DNA from: JBFHRE01 sp041746105
Lineage (GTDB): Bacteria; Actinomycetota; Acidimicrobiia; Spongiisociales; ZC4RG35
Reading direction: 5' to 3'
Length of the DNA stretch: 59,037 nt
Assembly (NCBI GenBank): GCA_041746105.1
Contig: JBGTHP010000038.1
Span: 1-59,037 of the forward strand
The notes under the pieces were generated by a model. That model was not told where the DNA came from. It did not search any database and worked only from the letters and a program-made list of their open reading frames with translations. How positions within the stretch are numbered: position 1 is the stretch's first letter; each line of letters opens with the position of its first letter. Made by a program: the position numbers and the translations under genes. Shown one piece after another: positions 42,848-51,357 of this stretch.

Positions 42848-43771
42848 TCAGGGCGAAAGAATACGAGGCCGCTGATGTTCTGCTTCACGTTCGGCCTGCT
42901 CGGCGGCGGCACGCTCCTGGGCCACACGCAACAGCGAAGCCTCCGATTGGGTGATCGAGAAACAGAACCTGGCCCCGGTTGGGAAACGGCGCTCGAACCA
43001 AACTTCGCCGCCCATGGCTCGCGCCAGCTTTCTGGCAATCGGCAACCCGAGCCCGATTCCGGTAGCCGACCGGGAATCACCCTTGGACAACTGTTCGAAG
43101 TGTTCGAACACAACGTCGATCATCTCGTCCGGGATCCCAGGACCGTTGTCGGAAACGATCAAAACGAAGTGTTCACCCATGGCGAAACCTTCGATCAGAA
43201 CCTGGTTGCCGCCGTATTTGCGGGCGTTCTCCATGAGGTTACGGATCACCTGTTGCGCCCGGCGCTGGTCTCCAAAGACCATCACGCCGCCCGGGATCGA
43301 AATCGACGCTCCCTTGCTTCCATCGCTGGGAAAGATCAGTTCCCCCACCTCATGCACGAGATCGGAGAGGTCGAACAACTCGGGGTAGAGCCGCAGCCGC
43401 CCGGCCTCGAGCCGGGGTATGACGAGAATATCCTCGACGAGATCACCGAGGTAGTGGGCTTCTTTGGTGACGATGGTGAGGAACTCGTCAACCTCGGCCT
43501 CTTCCAGGTCGCGCCAGCCGTCGCGCAGCATCTCGGCAAAACCGTTGACCGAGGTGAGGGGCGTCCTCAGTTCGTGGCTGACCATCGCCACGAAGTCGTT
43601 CTTGATGATGTTCGCTTCGAGTTTCTCGGTATTGGCAACCGTGACTTCGCGTCGTGCTTTGGTGACAGCCCGACCCGACGCCACCATGACAACCACCATC
43701 AGCCCTCCGAGGACCCCCACCCCGATGGCAAAGGCAAGCCAATACTCAACGATCAGTGATTGCACGTCCAT
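42848..43771 (-). CDS. Membrane-anchored sensor histidine kinase
   Basis: The protein has one N-terminal helix (VEYWLAFAIGVGVLGGLMVVVMVASG), a short coiled coil, the HisKA motif MVSHELRTPLTSVNGF (His near residue 72) and a HATPase domain with VIRNLMENARKYGG, SDNGPGIP and TGIGLGLPIARKLARAMGG. The C-terminus is a glutamate/alanine-rich coil. There is no periplasmic sensor domain, so the signal is probably intracellular or comes through the CheA-like protein whose gene ends 40 bp upstream. The ATG at 43771 is preferred. The frame open back to 44110 overlaps that gene. Confidence 0.9.
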   Translation of the reverse strand: MDVQSLIVEYWLAFAIGVGVLGGLMVVVMVASGRAVTKARREVTVANTEKLEANIIKNDFVAMVSHELRTPLTSVNGFAEMLRDGWRDLEEAEVDEFLTIVTKEAHYLGDLVEDILVIPRLEAGRLRLYPELFDLSDLVHEVGELIFPSDGSKGASISIPGGVMVFGDQRRAQQVIRNLMENARKYGGNQVLIEGFAMGEHFVLIVSDNGPGIPDEMIDVVFEHFEQLSKGDSRSATGIGLGLPIARKLARAMGGEVWFERRFPTGARFCFSITQSEASLLRVAQERAAAEQAEREAEHQRPRILSP

Positions 43772-43811
43772 GGCTCCCACGACGGTAGCAAAGGACCAAA
43801 CCACCTCGGGG

Positions 43812-45851
43812 TCATCCCCTGACCCCCGCCTTGGAAGCCAGCAGTCGGTTGATCGTCGCCACCAACGCCCCACTGCGCAGGTCATATTTGTCCAGGTAGG
43901 CGTCCACTCCAGACTCCCAGGCGGCAGCCTTGTCAGTGGCGTCGGCCACGCCGGAAACCATGACGATCGGGATCTTGACTCCGTTGTCGCGAAGTGCCCG
44001 CACCAGCTCCACTCCGTTCGAGCGGGGCATCGCATAATCGACAACCAACAGATCGAATTGACCCGCATGCATCTCCAACACGGCGTCATGGGCACCGGAA
44101 ACGGCGACAACGTCGAAACCCTTGCCTCGTAACGTCACTGCAATCAGTTGGCGCACACCGGCGGAGTCGTCTACGACCATCACCCGCGGCCGCACCCCCT
44201 GGTAGGTCTCGACCAGGCGTGCCTGTGAGCCGAGGAAATGGTGGTCCACGACCACGAGGACTTCTCCTGCACCCAACAGGGCGGCTCCGACCACGTGGCC
44301 GGCATCGTCGAGAATCGGTCCGAGCCCCTTGACCGCGACCGGCCGCCGATCGATCAGCTCAGGCACCGCGAGCGCAAAACGACCGGAACGAGATGCCAGC
44401 ACGAGACCATCGGGCTCCGGTTCCGGCGGCAACCCCATCACATCACAAAACGAGACCAGAGGCAGATTTTCACGCCTCCACGTCACCTCGGCCTCGCCAA
44501 CCTGGCCGCCGACATCGATCTGATCGACCACCGCCGACTCGACCAAGCCGAAGAACTGGTCTCCGGCTCCGACCACGACAACCCGCTGAAGGACCATCGA
44601 TGACGGAAGGTCGAGCCTGATCGACGTCCCGACACCGGGCTGAGACGACACCGAAACAGTCCCGCCGACTCGATCGGCTGCATCCGCCACCGCCGCCAGA
44701 CCGTCACCCGTGCCCGAGAAATCATTCGGTTCGGCAGTTGTCGAAAAACCCTGGCGAAAAAGATGGCTATCCAGTTCCGACGAGGAGGTGCCCAGCCCGG
44801 CCTCCCGAGCGCCTGCGGCGACCGCCTGCCAGTCGATGCCTCTCCCGTCGTCGGTCACCGTCACCAGCAACCTGCCGTCGGACAATCTGGCCTCGACATC
44901 GACGCGACCAATGGGTGGTTTGCCCTGCTGCTCCCGCTCGCTGGTCGTTTCGATTCCGTGATCAACCGCGTTGACGATGAGGTGACGAAGTGGCTCTCTC
45001 AACATGTCCACGATCTGACGATCGACCATGACATCACTTCCTCGAACCACCAGTTCGACGCTGCGATTGAGCCTTCTGCCCAAGAACTTGAGGAACTGGG
45101 AGAAGGTTTCGACTGCTTCGCCGAAGCGCACGTTCGTCAGGGAAACGGCGGAGCGGCGGAGGTCGGCCACGTCCGAGGCGAATCGCGCCAGTTGGCTGCG
45201 CCAAGCGGCCATCAATTTCGCCGGATCGAAGGCCTCGATCGTGACGTAACTCAAATCGGCAATCGAGTTGGCCTCGATCTCGAGTTCGACCGTCCGGTTG
45301 ATGAGCCGGTAGAGGTCGTTGGTGTCGACCCTGGTCACCGCTCCCGACAGATACTCCTCGACCGAGCTGAGCAGGCCGCCTAGAGACGCATCGTCGGCGG
45401 CTGCCTCAAAAGGGATTCGTTCATTCGAATCCGCCGTCGCCGTCCGAATCTCCACCTCCTTCGATCGGGTCCACTCCTCCAATTGGGCGATCGTCGAGTC
45501 AAAGGGGACAAGGGCATCGATTGTGGTCACGGCTTGGGCCATGGCGGCCGCCACCGCTGCCAGGATCTTGCCCAGATCGGGTGCGGACGTGACCTGGCGG
45601 TCCTGGATGCTCCGCCACGCCTTCTCCAAGGCAGCGGCGGCACGGGCGACGTCGGTCCGGCCCATCATGTTGGAAGAGCCCTTGAGGGTGTGGGCGTCGA
45701 GAACCATCTGGGCGGTTTCGTCGGGAGTACCGAGGCCTTCTGCGAGGTTGCGCCCGCCACGAACCAACCGCGCCGACCTCTCGTCGATCTCGGCCTGGAA
45801 TATCTCGGTCAATTCGGGTGAATCTGCCCAGTCCACTGGTCGTTTTTCCAT
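43812..45851 (-). CDS. CheA-like hybrid kinase: Hpt, kinase, CheW and receiver domains
   Basis: The domain order is an Hpt domain with phosphoacceptor His54 in DAHTLKGSSNMMG, a long helical region, and a CheA-type HATPase (LRHLIVNAVDHGIE near residue 290, TDDGRGID, then FSGTGDGLAAVADAADRVGG). A CheW-like domain (about 415-545) and a C-terminal receiver follow. The receiver reads VMVVDDSAGVRQ, with the phosphorylated Asp in LLVVDYAMP and Lys in LDKYD. This is the layout of FrzE- or ChpA-like proteins. No chemoreceptor, CheR/B or flagellar gene is near, so it probably controls another process. A histidine kinase gene follows on the same strand. Confidence 0.92.
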   Translation of the reverse strand: MEKRPVDWADSPELTEIFQAEIDERSARLVRGGRNLAEGLGTPDETAQMVLDAHTLKGSSNMMGRTDVARAAAALEKAWRSIQDRQVTSAPDLGKILAAVAAAMAQAVTTIDALVPFDSTIAQLEEWTRSKEVEIRTATADSNERIPFEAAADDASLGGLLSSVEEYLSGAVTRVDTNDLYRLINRTVELEIEANSIADLSYVTIEAFDPAKLMAAWRSQLARFASDVADLRRSAVSLTNVRFGEAVETFSQFLKFLGRRLNRSVELVVRGSDVMVDRQIVDMLREPLRHLIVNAVDHGIETTSEREQQGKPPIGRVDVEARLSDGRLLVTVTDDGRGIDWQAVAAGAREAGLGTSSSELDSHLFRQGFSTTAEPNDFSGTGDGLAAVADAADRVGGTVSVSSQPGVGTSIRLDLPSSMVLQRVVVVGAGDQFFGLVESAVVDQIDVGGQVGEAEVTWRRENLPLVSFCDVMGLPPEPEPDGLVLASRSGRFALAVPELIDRRPVAVKGLGPILDDAGHVVGAALLGAGEVLVVVDHHFLGSQARLVETYQGVRPRVMVVDDSAGVRQLIAVTLRGKGFDVVAVSGAHDAVLEMHAGQFDLLVVDYAMPRSNGVELVRALRDNGVKIPIVMVSGVADATDKAAAWESGVDAYLDKYDLRSGALVATINRLLASKAGVRG

Positions 45852-45866
45852 CAGTAGCTGGAATTG

Positions 45867-45893
45867 ATATCGGTTCCGTCCACCGATACTTGA
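45867..45893 (-). promoter_or_regulatory. Sigma-28/WhiG-like promoter or dyad upstream of the CheA-like gene
   Basis: On the minus strand TCAAGTAT, an 11-base spacer and ACCGATAT match the FliA/WhiG consensus TAAAGTTT-N11-GCCGATAA at six of eight bases in each element, with exact spacing. The same bases form a 7-bp inverted repeat, TATCGGT...ACCGATA, so an operator is an alternative reading. Initiation here would give a leader of only about ten bases. Confidence 0.4.
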
Positions 45894-46018
45894 GAAGCCT
45901 GCCTCAGCCGTTGTTCAGCCTAGGCCTCGGGTAGTGGCGACGCCGCCCACACTCTCGGCCGGTTGGGGGTTTCCCGCTCGACGGTCGCGGCGAATCAGTT
46001 CAGAAATCATCGCCGCCA

Positions 46019-47584
46019 TCACTCCCATTCGATGGTGGCAGGCGGCTTTGACGAGATGTCATAGGCCACACGGTTGATGCCATCAACCTCGTTGATCACG
46101 CGACTCGAAATCTTCTCCAGTAGGTCGTAGGGAAGCCTTGCCCAATCCGCGGTCATGGCGTCGTCGGAGGTGACAGCCCGCAGGATCAGTGGGTAGGCGT
46201 AGGTTCGGCTGTCACCCTGCACACCGACGGACTTGATCGCCGGGAGAACTCCGAACGCCTGCCAGATGTCTCGGTATAACCCAGCTCTCCTGATCTCTTC
46301 GAGGACGATCGAATCGGCATGTCGCAGGATCTCGAGCCGATCTCTCGTCACGTCTCCGATGATGCGGACAGCCAGCCCTGGCCCAGGGAATGGCTGGCGC
46401 CAGACGATTTCCTCCGGCAAACCGAGCTCTTCGCCCACCGCCCGCACCTCGTCCTTGAAGAGGTCGCGCAGCGGTTCGACCAGGTCGAATTTCATGTCGT
46501 CTGGCAACCCTCCGACGTTGTGATGGCTCTTGATCTTGGCCGCGTCCTTGGTGCCCGATTCGATCACATCGGGGTAGAGGGTGCCTTGAACCAGGAATCG
46601 GGCGTCGGCGTGTTCGGTCGCCACGTCCTCAAAGACCCGAATGAAGGTTTCCCCGATGATCTTCCTCTTCTCTTCTGGGTCCGTCACTCCGGCCAGCTTT
46701 TCCAGGAACCGATCCTCCGCCTTCACATGGACCAGATCGATCTTGAAATGGTCTTTGAACGTTTCCTCGACCTGTTCGGCCTCTCCTTTTCTGAGCAGAC
46801 CGTGATCCACAAAGATGCAAGTGAGCTGGTCGCCGACGGCGGCATGCACCAGGGCGGCGGCCACCGAGGAGTCGACTCCGCCGGACAGCCCACAGATCAC
46901 TCGCTCCGAGCCGACCTGGGCCCTGACTGCTTCGATCTGGGCCTCGATGATGGAATGCCGGGTCCAGGTGGGGCGAGCGTCGCACGCGTCGAACAGGAAC
47001 CGTTCCAGCAACTCGAATCCGCGGGGTGTGTGGATCACCTCGGGGTGAAACTGCACCCCGAAGATGCCCCGTCTGCGGTCTTCCATCGCCGCCACCGCCG
47101 TGGTCTCGGTCGAGGCGACACAGACGAAACCGTCCGGGACGGTGGCCACCGAGTCCCGGTGACTCATCCAGACATCCTGTTGGTCCGGTAGGTCACGGAA
47201 AAGGAGCGACGAACCCGTCACCTGTAACTCAGTCTTTCCGTATTCTCCGAGACCGGTGTTTGCGACCTGCCCCCCGAGGGCATCGGCCAGAACCTGATGG
47301 CCATAACAGATGCCAAGGACCGGAATCTCCAACCCAAGAATCGCCGGATCGATGCGGTAGGCGTCTTCGGCGTACACCGAGGCAGGACCGCCCGACAGGA
47401 TCAAGCCGACGGGCCGCCTCGCGATGATGTCCTCGGGTGAGATGTCCCTGGGAACGATCTCGGAATGAACCCTGGCCTCACGAACCCGACGCGCAATGAG
47501 TTGGGCGTACTGGGCGCCAAAATCCAGCACGAGCACCGTGTCGAAGCGTTCTCCCGACTCGAACTCCCCCTCGGACGTCGTCAT
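46019..47584 (-). CDS. guaA: GMP synthase (glutamine-hydrolysing)
   Basis: GuaA aminates XMP to GMP. The class I glutaminase domain has VLVLDFGAQYAQLIARRVRE, the catalytic cysteine in VLGICYGHQ and His-Glu in QFHPEV. The ATP-pyrophosphatase domain has ICGLSGGVDSSVAAALVH and IFVDHGLLR. The dimerisation domain contains RQPFPGPGLAVRIIG and ends KPPATIEWE. The ATG at 47584 overlaps the guaB3 stop by four bases and gives 521 residues. The frame is open much further upstream, but that part overlaps guaB3 and is spurious. Confidence 0.97.
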   Translation of the reverse strand: MTTSEGEFESGERFDTVLVLDFGAQYAQLIARRVREARVHSEIVPRDISPEDIIARRPVGLILSGGPASVYAEDAYRIDPAILGLEIPVLGICYGHQVLADALGGQVANTGLGEYGKTELQVTGSSLLFRDLPDQQDVWMSHRDSVATVPDGFVCVASTETTAVAAMEDRRRGIFGVQFHPEVIHTPRGFELLERFLFDACDARPTWTRHSIIEAQIEAVRAQVGSERVICGLSGGVDSSVAAALVHAAVGDQLTCIFVDHGLLRKGEAEQVEETFKDHFKIDLVHVKAEDRFLEKLAGVTDPEEKRKIIGETFIRVFEDVATEHADARFLVQGTLYPDVIESGTKDAAKIKSHHNVGGLPDDMKFDLVEPLRDLFKDEVRAVGEELGLPEEIVWRQPFPGPGLAVRIIGDVTRDRLEILRHADSIVLEEIRRAGLYRDIWQAFGVLPAIKSVGVQGDSRTYAYPLILRAVTSDDAMTADWARLPYDLLEKISSRVINEVDGINRVAYDISSKPPATIEWE

Positions 47585-48738
47585 CCCATTCCGATTCGCT
47601 GCGAACGTTGGAGGGCCTTTCCTTCGGTCTGGAGCGACGGGGCGAGCATGACCTCCGCCTTCTGGAACTCCTTGATGGTGGAATAGCCCGTCGTGGCCAT
47701 CGAAACCCGCAGCCCGCCGAACAAATTCCGGCGGCCGTCGTTCTCGTGGGCAGGACCGACAAGGATCTCCTGGAGGGTGCCCTGGTCTCCGACTTCGACT
47801 CGGGCTCCGCGAGGAAGGTCTGGGTGAAACGTTGCCATACCCCAGTGGAACCCCCGTCCTGGGGCTTCGGTCGCCGAAGACAACGGAGACCCGATCATGA
47901 CGGCGTCCGCACCACAGGCGATCGCTTTCGCCACATCGCCTCCGGTGCGCATTCCACCATCGGCGATGACCTGGACGTAACGCCCGGTCTCGTCGAGGTA
48001 ACGAATCCGAGCCCCTGCAGCATCGGCGATTGCGGTCGCCTGGGGAACGCCAACCCCGAGGACAGCCCTGGTGGTGCAGGCGGCACCGGGCCCAACACCG
48101 ACGAGGATCCCGGCGGCCCCGGTCCGCATCAAATGGAGCGCCGTGGAATACGAAGCGCATCCGCCGACGAGCACCGGCACTTCTGCCGCTGCGATGTATT
48201 CCTTGAGATTCAGGACATCGCCACGCGAAGAAACATGTTCGGCCGAGACAACGGTCCCCTGGATGACCAGAATGTCGAGCCCTGCCTTCAGCGCCAACGG
48301 TGACCACTGGACGACGCGCTGAGGGGTCAGGGATGCAGCGGTGATGATGCCGGAAGCCTTCAATTCGGAAACCCGCTGACCGATCAAATCCGGCTTCACC
48401 GGTTCGAGATAGATCTCCTGCATTCGTCTGGTTGCTTTTTCCCGCGACAACTCTGCGATCTCGACGAAGTACGGCTCCGGGTCCTCGTAACGGGTCCACA
48501 ACCCCTCCAGGTTGAGCACTCCAAGGCCCCCGAGACGGCCGATCTCGATCGCGGTCGCCGGACTGAGCGCTCCGTCCATCGCCGAACCGAGCATCGGCAG
48601 CGCGAACTTGAACGCGTCGAGCTGCCAAGAAATGTCTACATCTTCTGGATCTCGGGTACGCCGGCTCGGAACAATCGCAATGTCATCGAACCCGTAGGCC
48701 TGCCGCGCCGACTTGCCAATACCAATATCGATCTCCAC
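47581..48738 (-). CDS. GuaB3-family IMP dehydrogenase-related protein
   Basis: This is an IMP dehydrogenase/GMP reductase TIM-barrel protein of the GuaB3 type found in Actinomycetota. It lacks the CBS domains of GuaB (385 residues). FDDIAIVPSRRTRD is the N-terminal family motif. GVGPGAACTTRAVLGVGVPQ contains the active-site cysteine loop, and VIADGGMRTGGDVAKAIACGADAVMIG is the phosphate-binding part. It is translationally coupled to guaA, which fits a role in GMP supply. Its exact reaction is less certain than that of GuaB. Confidence 0.93.
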   Translation of the reverse strand: MEIDIGIGKSARQAYGFDDIAIVPSRRTRDPEDVDISWQLDAFKFALPMLGSAMDGALSPATAIEIGRLGGLGVLNLEGLWTRYEDPEPYFVEIAELSREKATRRMQEIYLEPVKPDLIGQRVSELKASGIITAASLTPQRVVQWSPLALKAGLDILVIQGTVVSAEHVSSRGDVLNLKEYIAAAEVPVLVGGCASYSTALHLMRTGAAGILVGVGPGAACTTRAVLGVGVPQATAIADAAGARIRYLDETGRYVQVIADGGMRTGGDVAKAIACGADAVMIGSPLSSATEAPGRGFHWGMATFHPDLPRGARVEVGDQGTLQEILVGPAHENDGRRNLFGGLRVSMATTGYSTIKEFQKAEVMLAPSLQTEGKALQRSQRIGMG

Positions 48739-48815
48739 GTATTCCTCCGCCTCGTGGGGTGCGTGGAGAGTACCACTGGTGTAGTTCTCCCCTGCCAGGG
48801 TTAGGCTCGCTCCTC

Positions 48816-49535
48816 GTGGAAACCGACCGTGAACCGCTGACTCGCGGAGACCAATTCACCATCGGCGATTTTGCACTCGCCTTCTTCTTCGGAATCGCGG
48901 TCTCGGTGATCGGCGCCGTAGCCGGCCAGCCTTTCGGAACGGTGGCCGCGGTGCTGGCTGCGCTCATCGGCCAGCAGGTGGGGCACATACTCGCGATCGT
49001 CTACCTGGTGAAGGTCAAGGGGCGGGCGGCGTCCGCACTCGGATTCGATGTACAACCCCGCGACGCTCGATACATACTCCTCGGACTCGGCCTCCAGATC
49101 GCCCTCACCGTGGCACTTGAACCGCTGATTCGGCGACTGGTCCCCGATGGCAACCCACAGGCGCTCGGACCAATCCTGGGAGACGTGACCGGAGTGCCTG
49201 CCCAACTTTTGTTCGTCCTGGCGATTGCACTTCTGGCGCCGGTTTCCGAAGAACTGATGTTTCGGGGGATGCTCACCTACACCCTGGCCGAACGTCGAGG
49301 CAACAGATTCGGCCTGCTCGTCGGAACGGCCGTCTTCGCCCTTCTCCACGCGACCTCACTGAGTGGAGAAGACGCCGAAGCCGTTTTGAAATCGGCGGTC
49401 GTCACTCTTCCGGCTTTGTTCAGCGTCGGACTGGTCCTGGGGCTGCTCGCCCTTCGCCACAAACGTCTTGGCCCCGCCATCTTCACCCACATCGGATTCA
49501 ACGTCCTCGCCGTTGTAGTCCTGTTCGCAGAGTAG
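48816..49535 (+). CDS. CPBP-family intramembrane glutamic endopeptidase
   Basis: This CAAX-type (Abi/CPBP) membrane protease has about 239 residues and six to eight hydrophobic segments. The catalytic motifs are EELMFRG (the EExxxR glutamates) near residue 148, the histidine in ALLHA, and FTHIGFN near the end. The GTG at 48816 (VETDREPLTRG) is preferred over a frame from 48759, which adds a non-hydrophobic stretch. It is divergent from guaB3. Its substrate is unknown. Confidence 0.87.
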   Translation: METDREPLTRGDQFTIGDFALAFFFGIAVSVIGAVAGQPFGTVAAVLAALIGQQVGHILAIVYLVKVKGRAASALGFDVQPRDARYILLGLGLQIALTVALEPLIRRLVPDGNPQALGPILGDVTGVPAQLLFVLAIALLAPVSEELMFRGMLTYTLAERRGNRFGLLVGTAVFALLHATSLSGEDAEAVLKSAVVTLPALFSVGLVLGLLALRHKRLGPAIFTHIGFNVLAVVVLFAE

Positions 49536-49552
49536 GAGAACAAGCAGAGGCC

Positions 49553-50536
49553 TCAGCCGGAGAGGCCGACCTTGCGGCGGACCGACGACATGTGCGCTTC
49601 TGCTTTCTGGCGGGCGTTGAGGGCGCCCTTCTGCATGATGCGGCTCACCTCTTCGTCGTCCAGCCTCTTGAACGCGGTCCTGATCGGGGTGAGACCGTCG
49701 ATCACGGCTTCGGCCACCGCCGCTTTGAACCCCCCGTAGCCGCCGTCCCGATATTGGTCTTCGAGGGCGGGGATAGCCGTCCCCGTGAAAAACGAAAGCA
49801 GTTCCAATAGATTGGAAATACCTGGCTTGGTCCCCCAGTCGTAGGTGACGTCGCTTCCTGAATCCGTGACCGACGATTTGATCTTCTTGGTGATCGTGTC
49901 AGGGTCGTCGGTTAGAAGAACGAAAGCTCCACCGTTGTCGTCGGACTTTGACATCTTCGATGTCGGATCCTGTAGCGACATCACCCTGGCGCCGATTTCG
50001 GGCGTGATGCGCTCAGGAAACGGGAACTCCTCCCCAAAACGACTGTTGAACCGTTCGACCAGGTCGCGAGTCAGTTCCAGGTGTTGGGTTTGGTCGTCTC
50101 CAACCGGCACCGCGTGAACCTTGTGCAACAGAATGTCCGCGGCCATCAGCACCGGGTAGCTGAAGACCCCAAGGTTCTGGCCCACTTTGTCGGACTTTTC
50201 CTTGTATTGGGTCATGCGTTCCAGCTGCCCCATCCCGGTGAAGGTGCCCAGGATCCAGGCGAGCTCGGCGTGCTGTGGAACCTGCGACTGGTAATAGATG
50301 AGGGCTTTGTCGGGATCGACACCGGAGGCAAGGATGGTCTTGGCAGTGACGATCCTGGCTTTGCGGAAGCGCTCCACCTCGAATGGAACGGTCATTGCAT
50401 GGAGGTCGACGACGCAGTAGATCGCCTCCCACTCCTCCTGCATGCTCACCCAGTTACTCAGAGCGCCAACCAGATTGCCGATGTGTAGTTCACCGGATCC
50501 TGTCGGCTGGATGCCGGAAAAAACCTTCTGTTTCAC
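49553..50536 (-). CDS. trpS: Tryptophanyl-tRNA synthetase
   Basis: This class I synthetase charges tRNA-Trp. The HIGH-type motif reads GELHIGNLVGAL after the conserved FSGIQPTG, and the KMSKS motif is in DPTSKMSKSDDNGG. VPVGDDQTQHLELTRDL binds tryptophanyl-adenylate. The 327 residues fit the bacterial dimeric enzyme. The 203-bp upstream region to the next gene shows a 9-bp inverted repeat (ACGCCGGCG...CGCCGGCGT near 50599) but no T-box or tRNA. Confidence 0.96.
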   Translation of the reverse strand: MKQKVFSGIQPTGSGELHIGNLVGALSNWVSMQEEWEAIYCVVDLHAMTVPFEVERFRKARIVTAKTILASGVDPDKALIYYQSQVPQHAELAWILGTFTGMGQLERMTQYKEKSDKVGQNLGVFSYPVLMAADILLHKVHAVPVGDDQTQHLELTRDLVERFNSRFGEEFPFPERITPEIGARVMSLQDPTSKMSKSDDNGGAFVLLTDDPDTITKKIKSSVTDSGSDVTYDWGTKPGISNLLELLSFFTGTAIPALEDQYRDGGYGGFKAAVAEAVIDGLTPIRTAFKRLDDEEVSRIMQKGALNARQKAEAHMSSVRRKVGLSG

Positions 50537-50739
50537 TTCCTACACCATCCTCAATCTGGTCAGATCGACTCTCGTCGGGAACTTCGACAAAATCGAACGC
50601 CGGCGTCCAGGTGGGCGGTCGCCGGCGTGAGATCGTTCGTCTTGGCGCGCTCTCAGGCAGGGAACTCGGTCCGCCACCATTTTGAGGTCGTCATCGGCCA
50701 GAGGCTAATCGGCCGTTCACCCCGTAATCAACCTTGGGG

Positions 50740-51357
50740 TCAGTCCCGCGCCAGCACCACGGGACTGCGGCGCTCTGGCCGTTTGCCTGTCTTGTCGGCA
50801 TAGATCTCGGCGATAAGGACCATGTCGGCTTCGATGTCTCCTGACGGCATGAACGCCTCGGCGAGTTCTACCGTCCGGGTCGCCGAGTCCACCGATGCGC
50901 ATACGATCGGCACGCCGGCATCGATCGCGATCCGATAAAAGCCGGAACGCCATCCTCCACCCTTCGATCGGGACCCTTCCGGAGCGAGAAGAAGTGCCAT
51001 TCGATCCATTGACATCATCTGATCAACCACCTGCGCCACCAGACCCTGCTTGCTGTCGCGATGGACCGGGATACCTCTGAAGCGGCGCATGAGCCAGCCG
51101 AAGGGCGGACGGAACAGTGTGTGTTTTCCGATGAAATAGGCGGGCATCGAGAAATGGTGTGCCGCCGCCAGAAAGGCAGCAAAATCCCAGTTGGAGGTGT
51201 GGGGAGCGCCCACCACAACAAACCGCGGAACATCGGGAGCCTTGCCGGCGAAACGCCACCCCGTGAGCCGTAGGTAGAGATAACAGAGCCGTTGCACACG
51301 AGAGAGGCTACCCGCACCTGCAGGCCCCTTTCTGGTCACCTCGTCCCGGCCATCCAA
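50740..51357 (-). CDS. Small PlsC-type acyltransferase
   Basis: The protein has the lysophospholipid acyltransferase motifs: motif I HTSNWDFAAF (H-x4-D, His near residue 53), a central RRFRGIPVHRDSKQG and motif III APEGSRSKGGGWRSGFYRIA. Its 205 residues match the small actinobacterial group of glycerol acyltransferases. The ATG at 51357 lies inside the end of the exporter gene upstream (22-bp overlap), so it is likely co-translated with it. This suggests that the ABC pair may move a lipid product, although that is inference. The acyl acceptor is unknown. Confidence 0.85.
   Translation of the reverse strand: MDGRDEVTRKGPAGAGSLSRVQRLCYLYLRLTGWRFAGKAPDVPRFVVVGAPHTSNWDFAAFLAAAHHFSMPAYFIGKHTLFRPPFGWLMRRFRGIPVHRDSKQGLVAQVVDQMMSMDRMALLLAPEGSRSKGGGWRSGFYRIAIDAGVPIVCASVDSATRTVELAEAFMPSGDIEADMVLIAEIYADKTGKRPERRSPVVLARD

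Noticed and set aside
42848..45851. A chemotaxis operon
   Set aside because: Apart from the CheA-like protein there is no receptor, CheR, CheB, CheY-only protein or motor gene in the window.
47585..48628. An 869-residue frame that fuses upstream sequence to GuaA
   Set aside because: The extra N-terminal part lies in another frame of guaB3, is rich in arginine and lacks any domain. GuaA is complete from the ATG at 47584.
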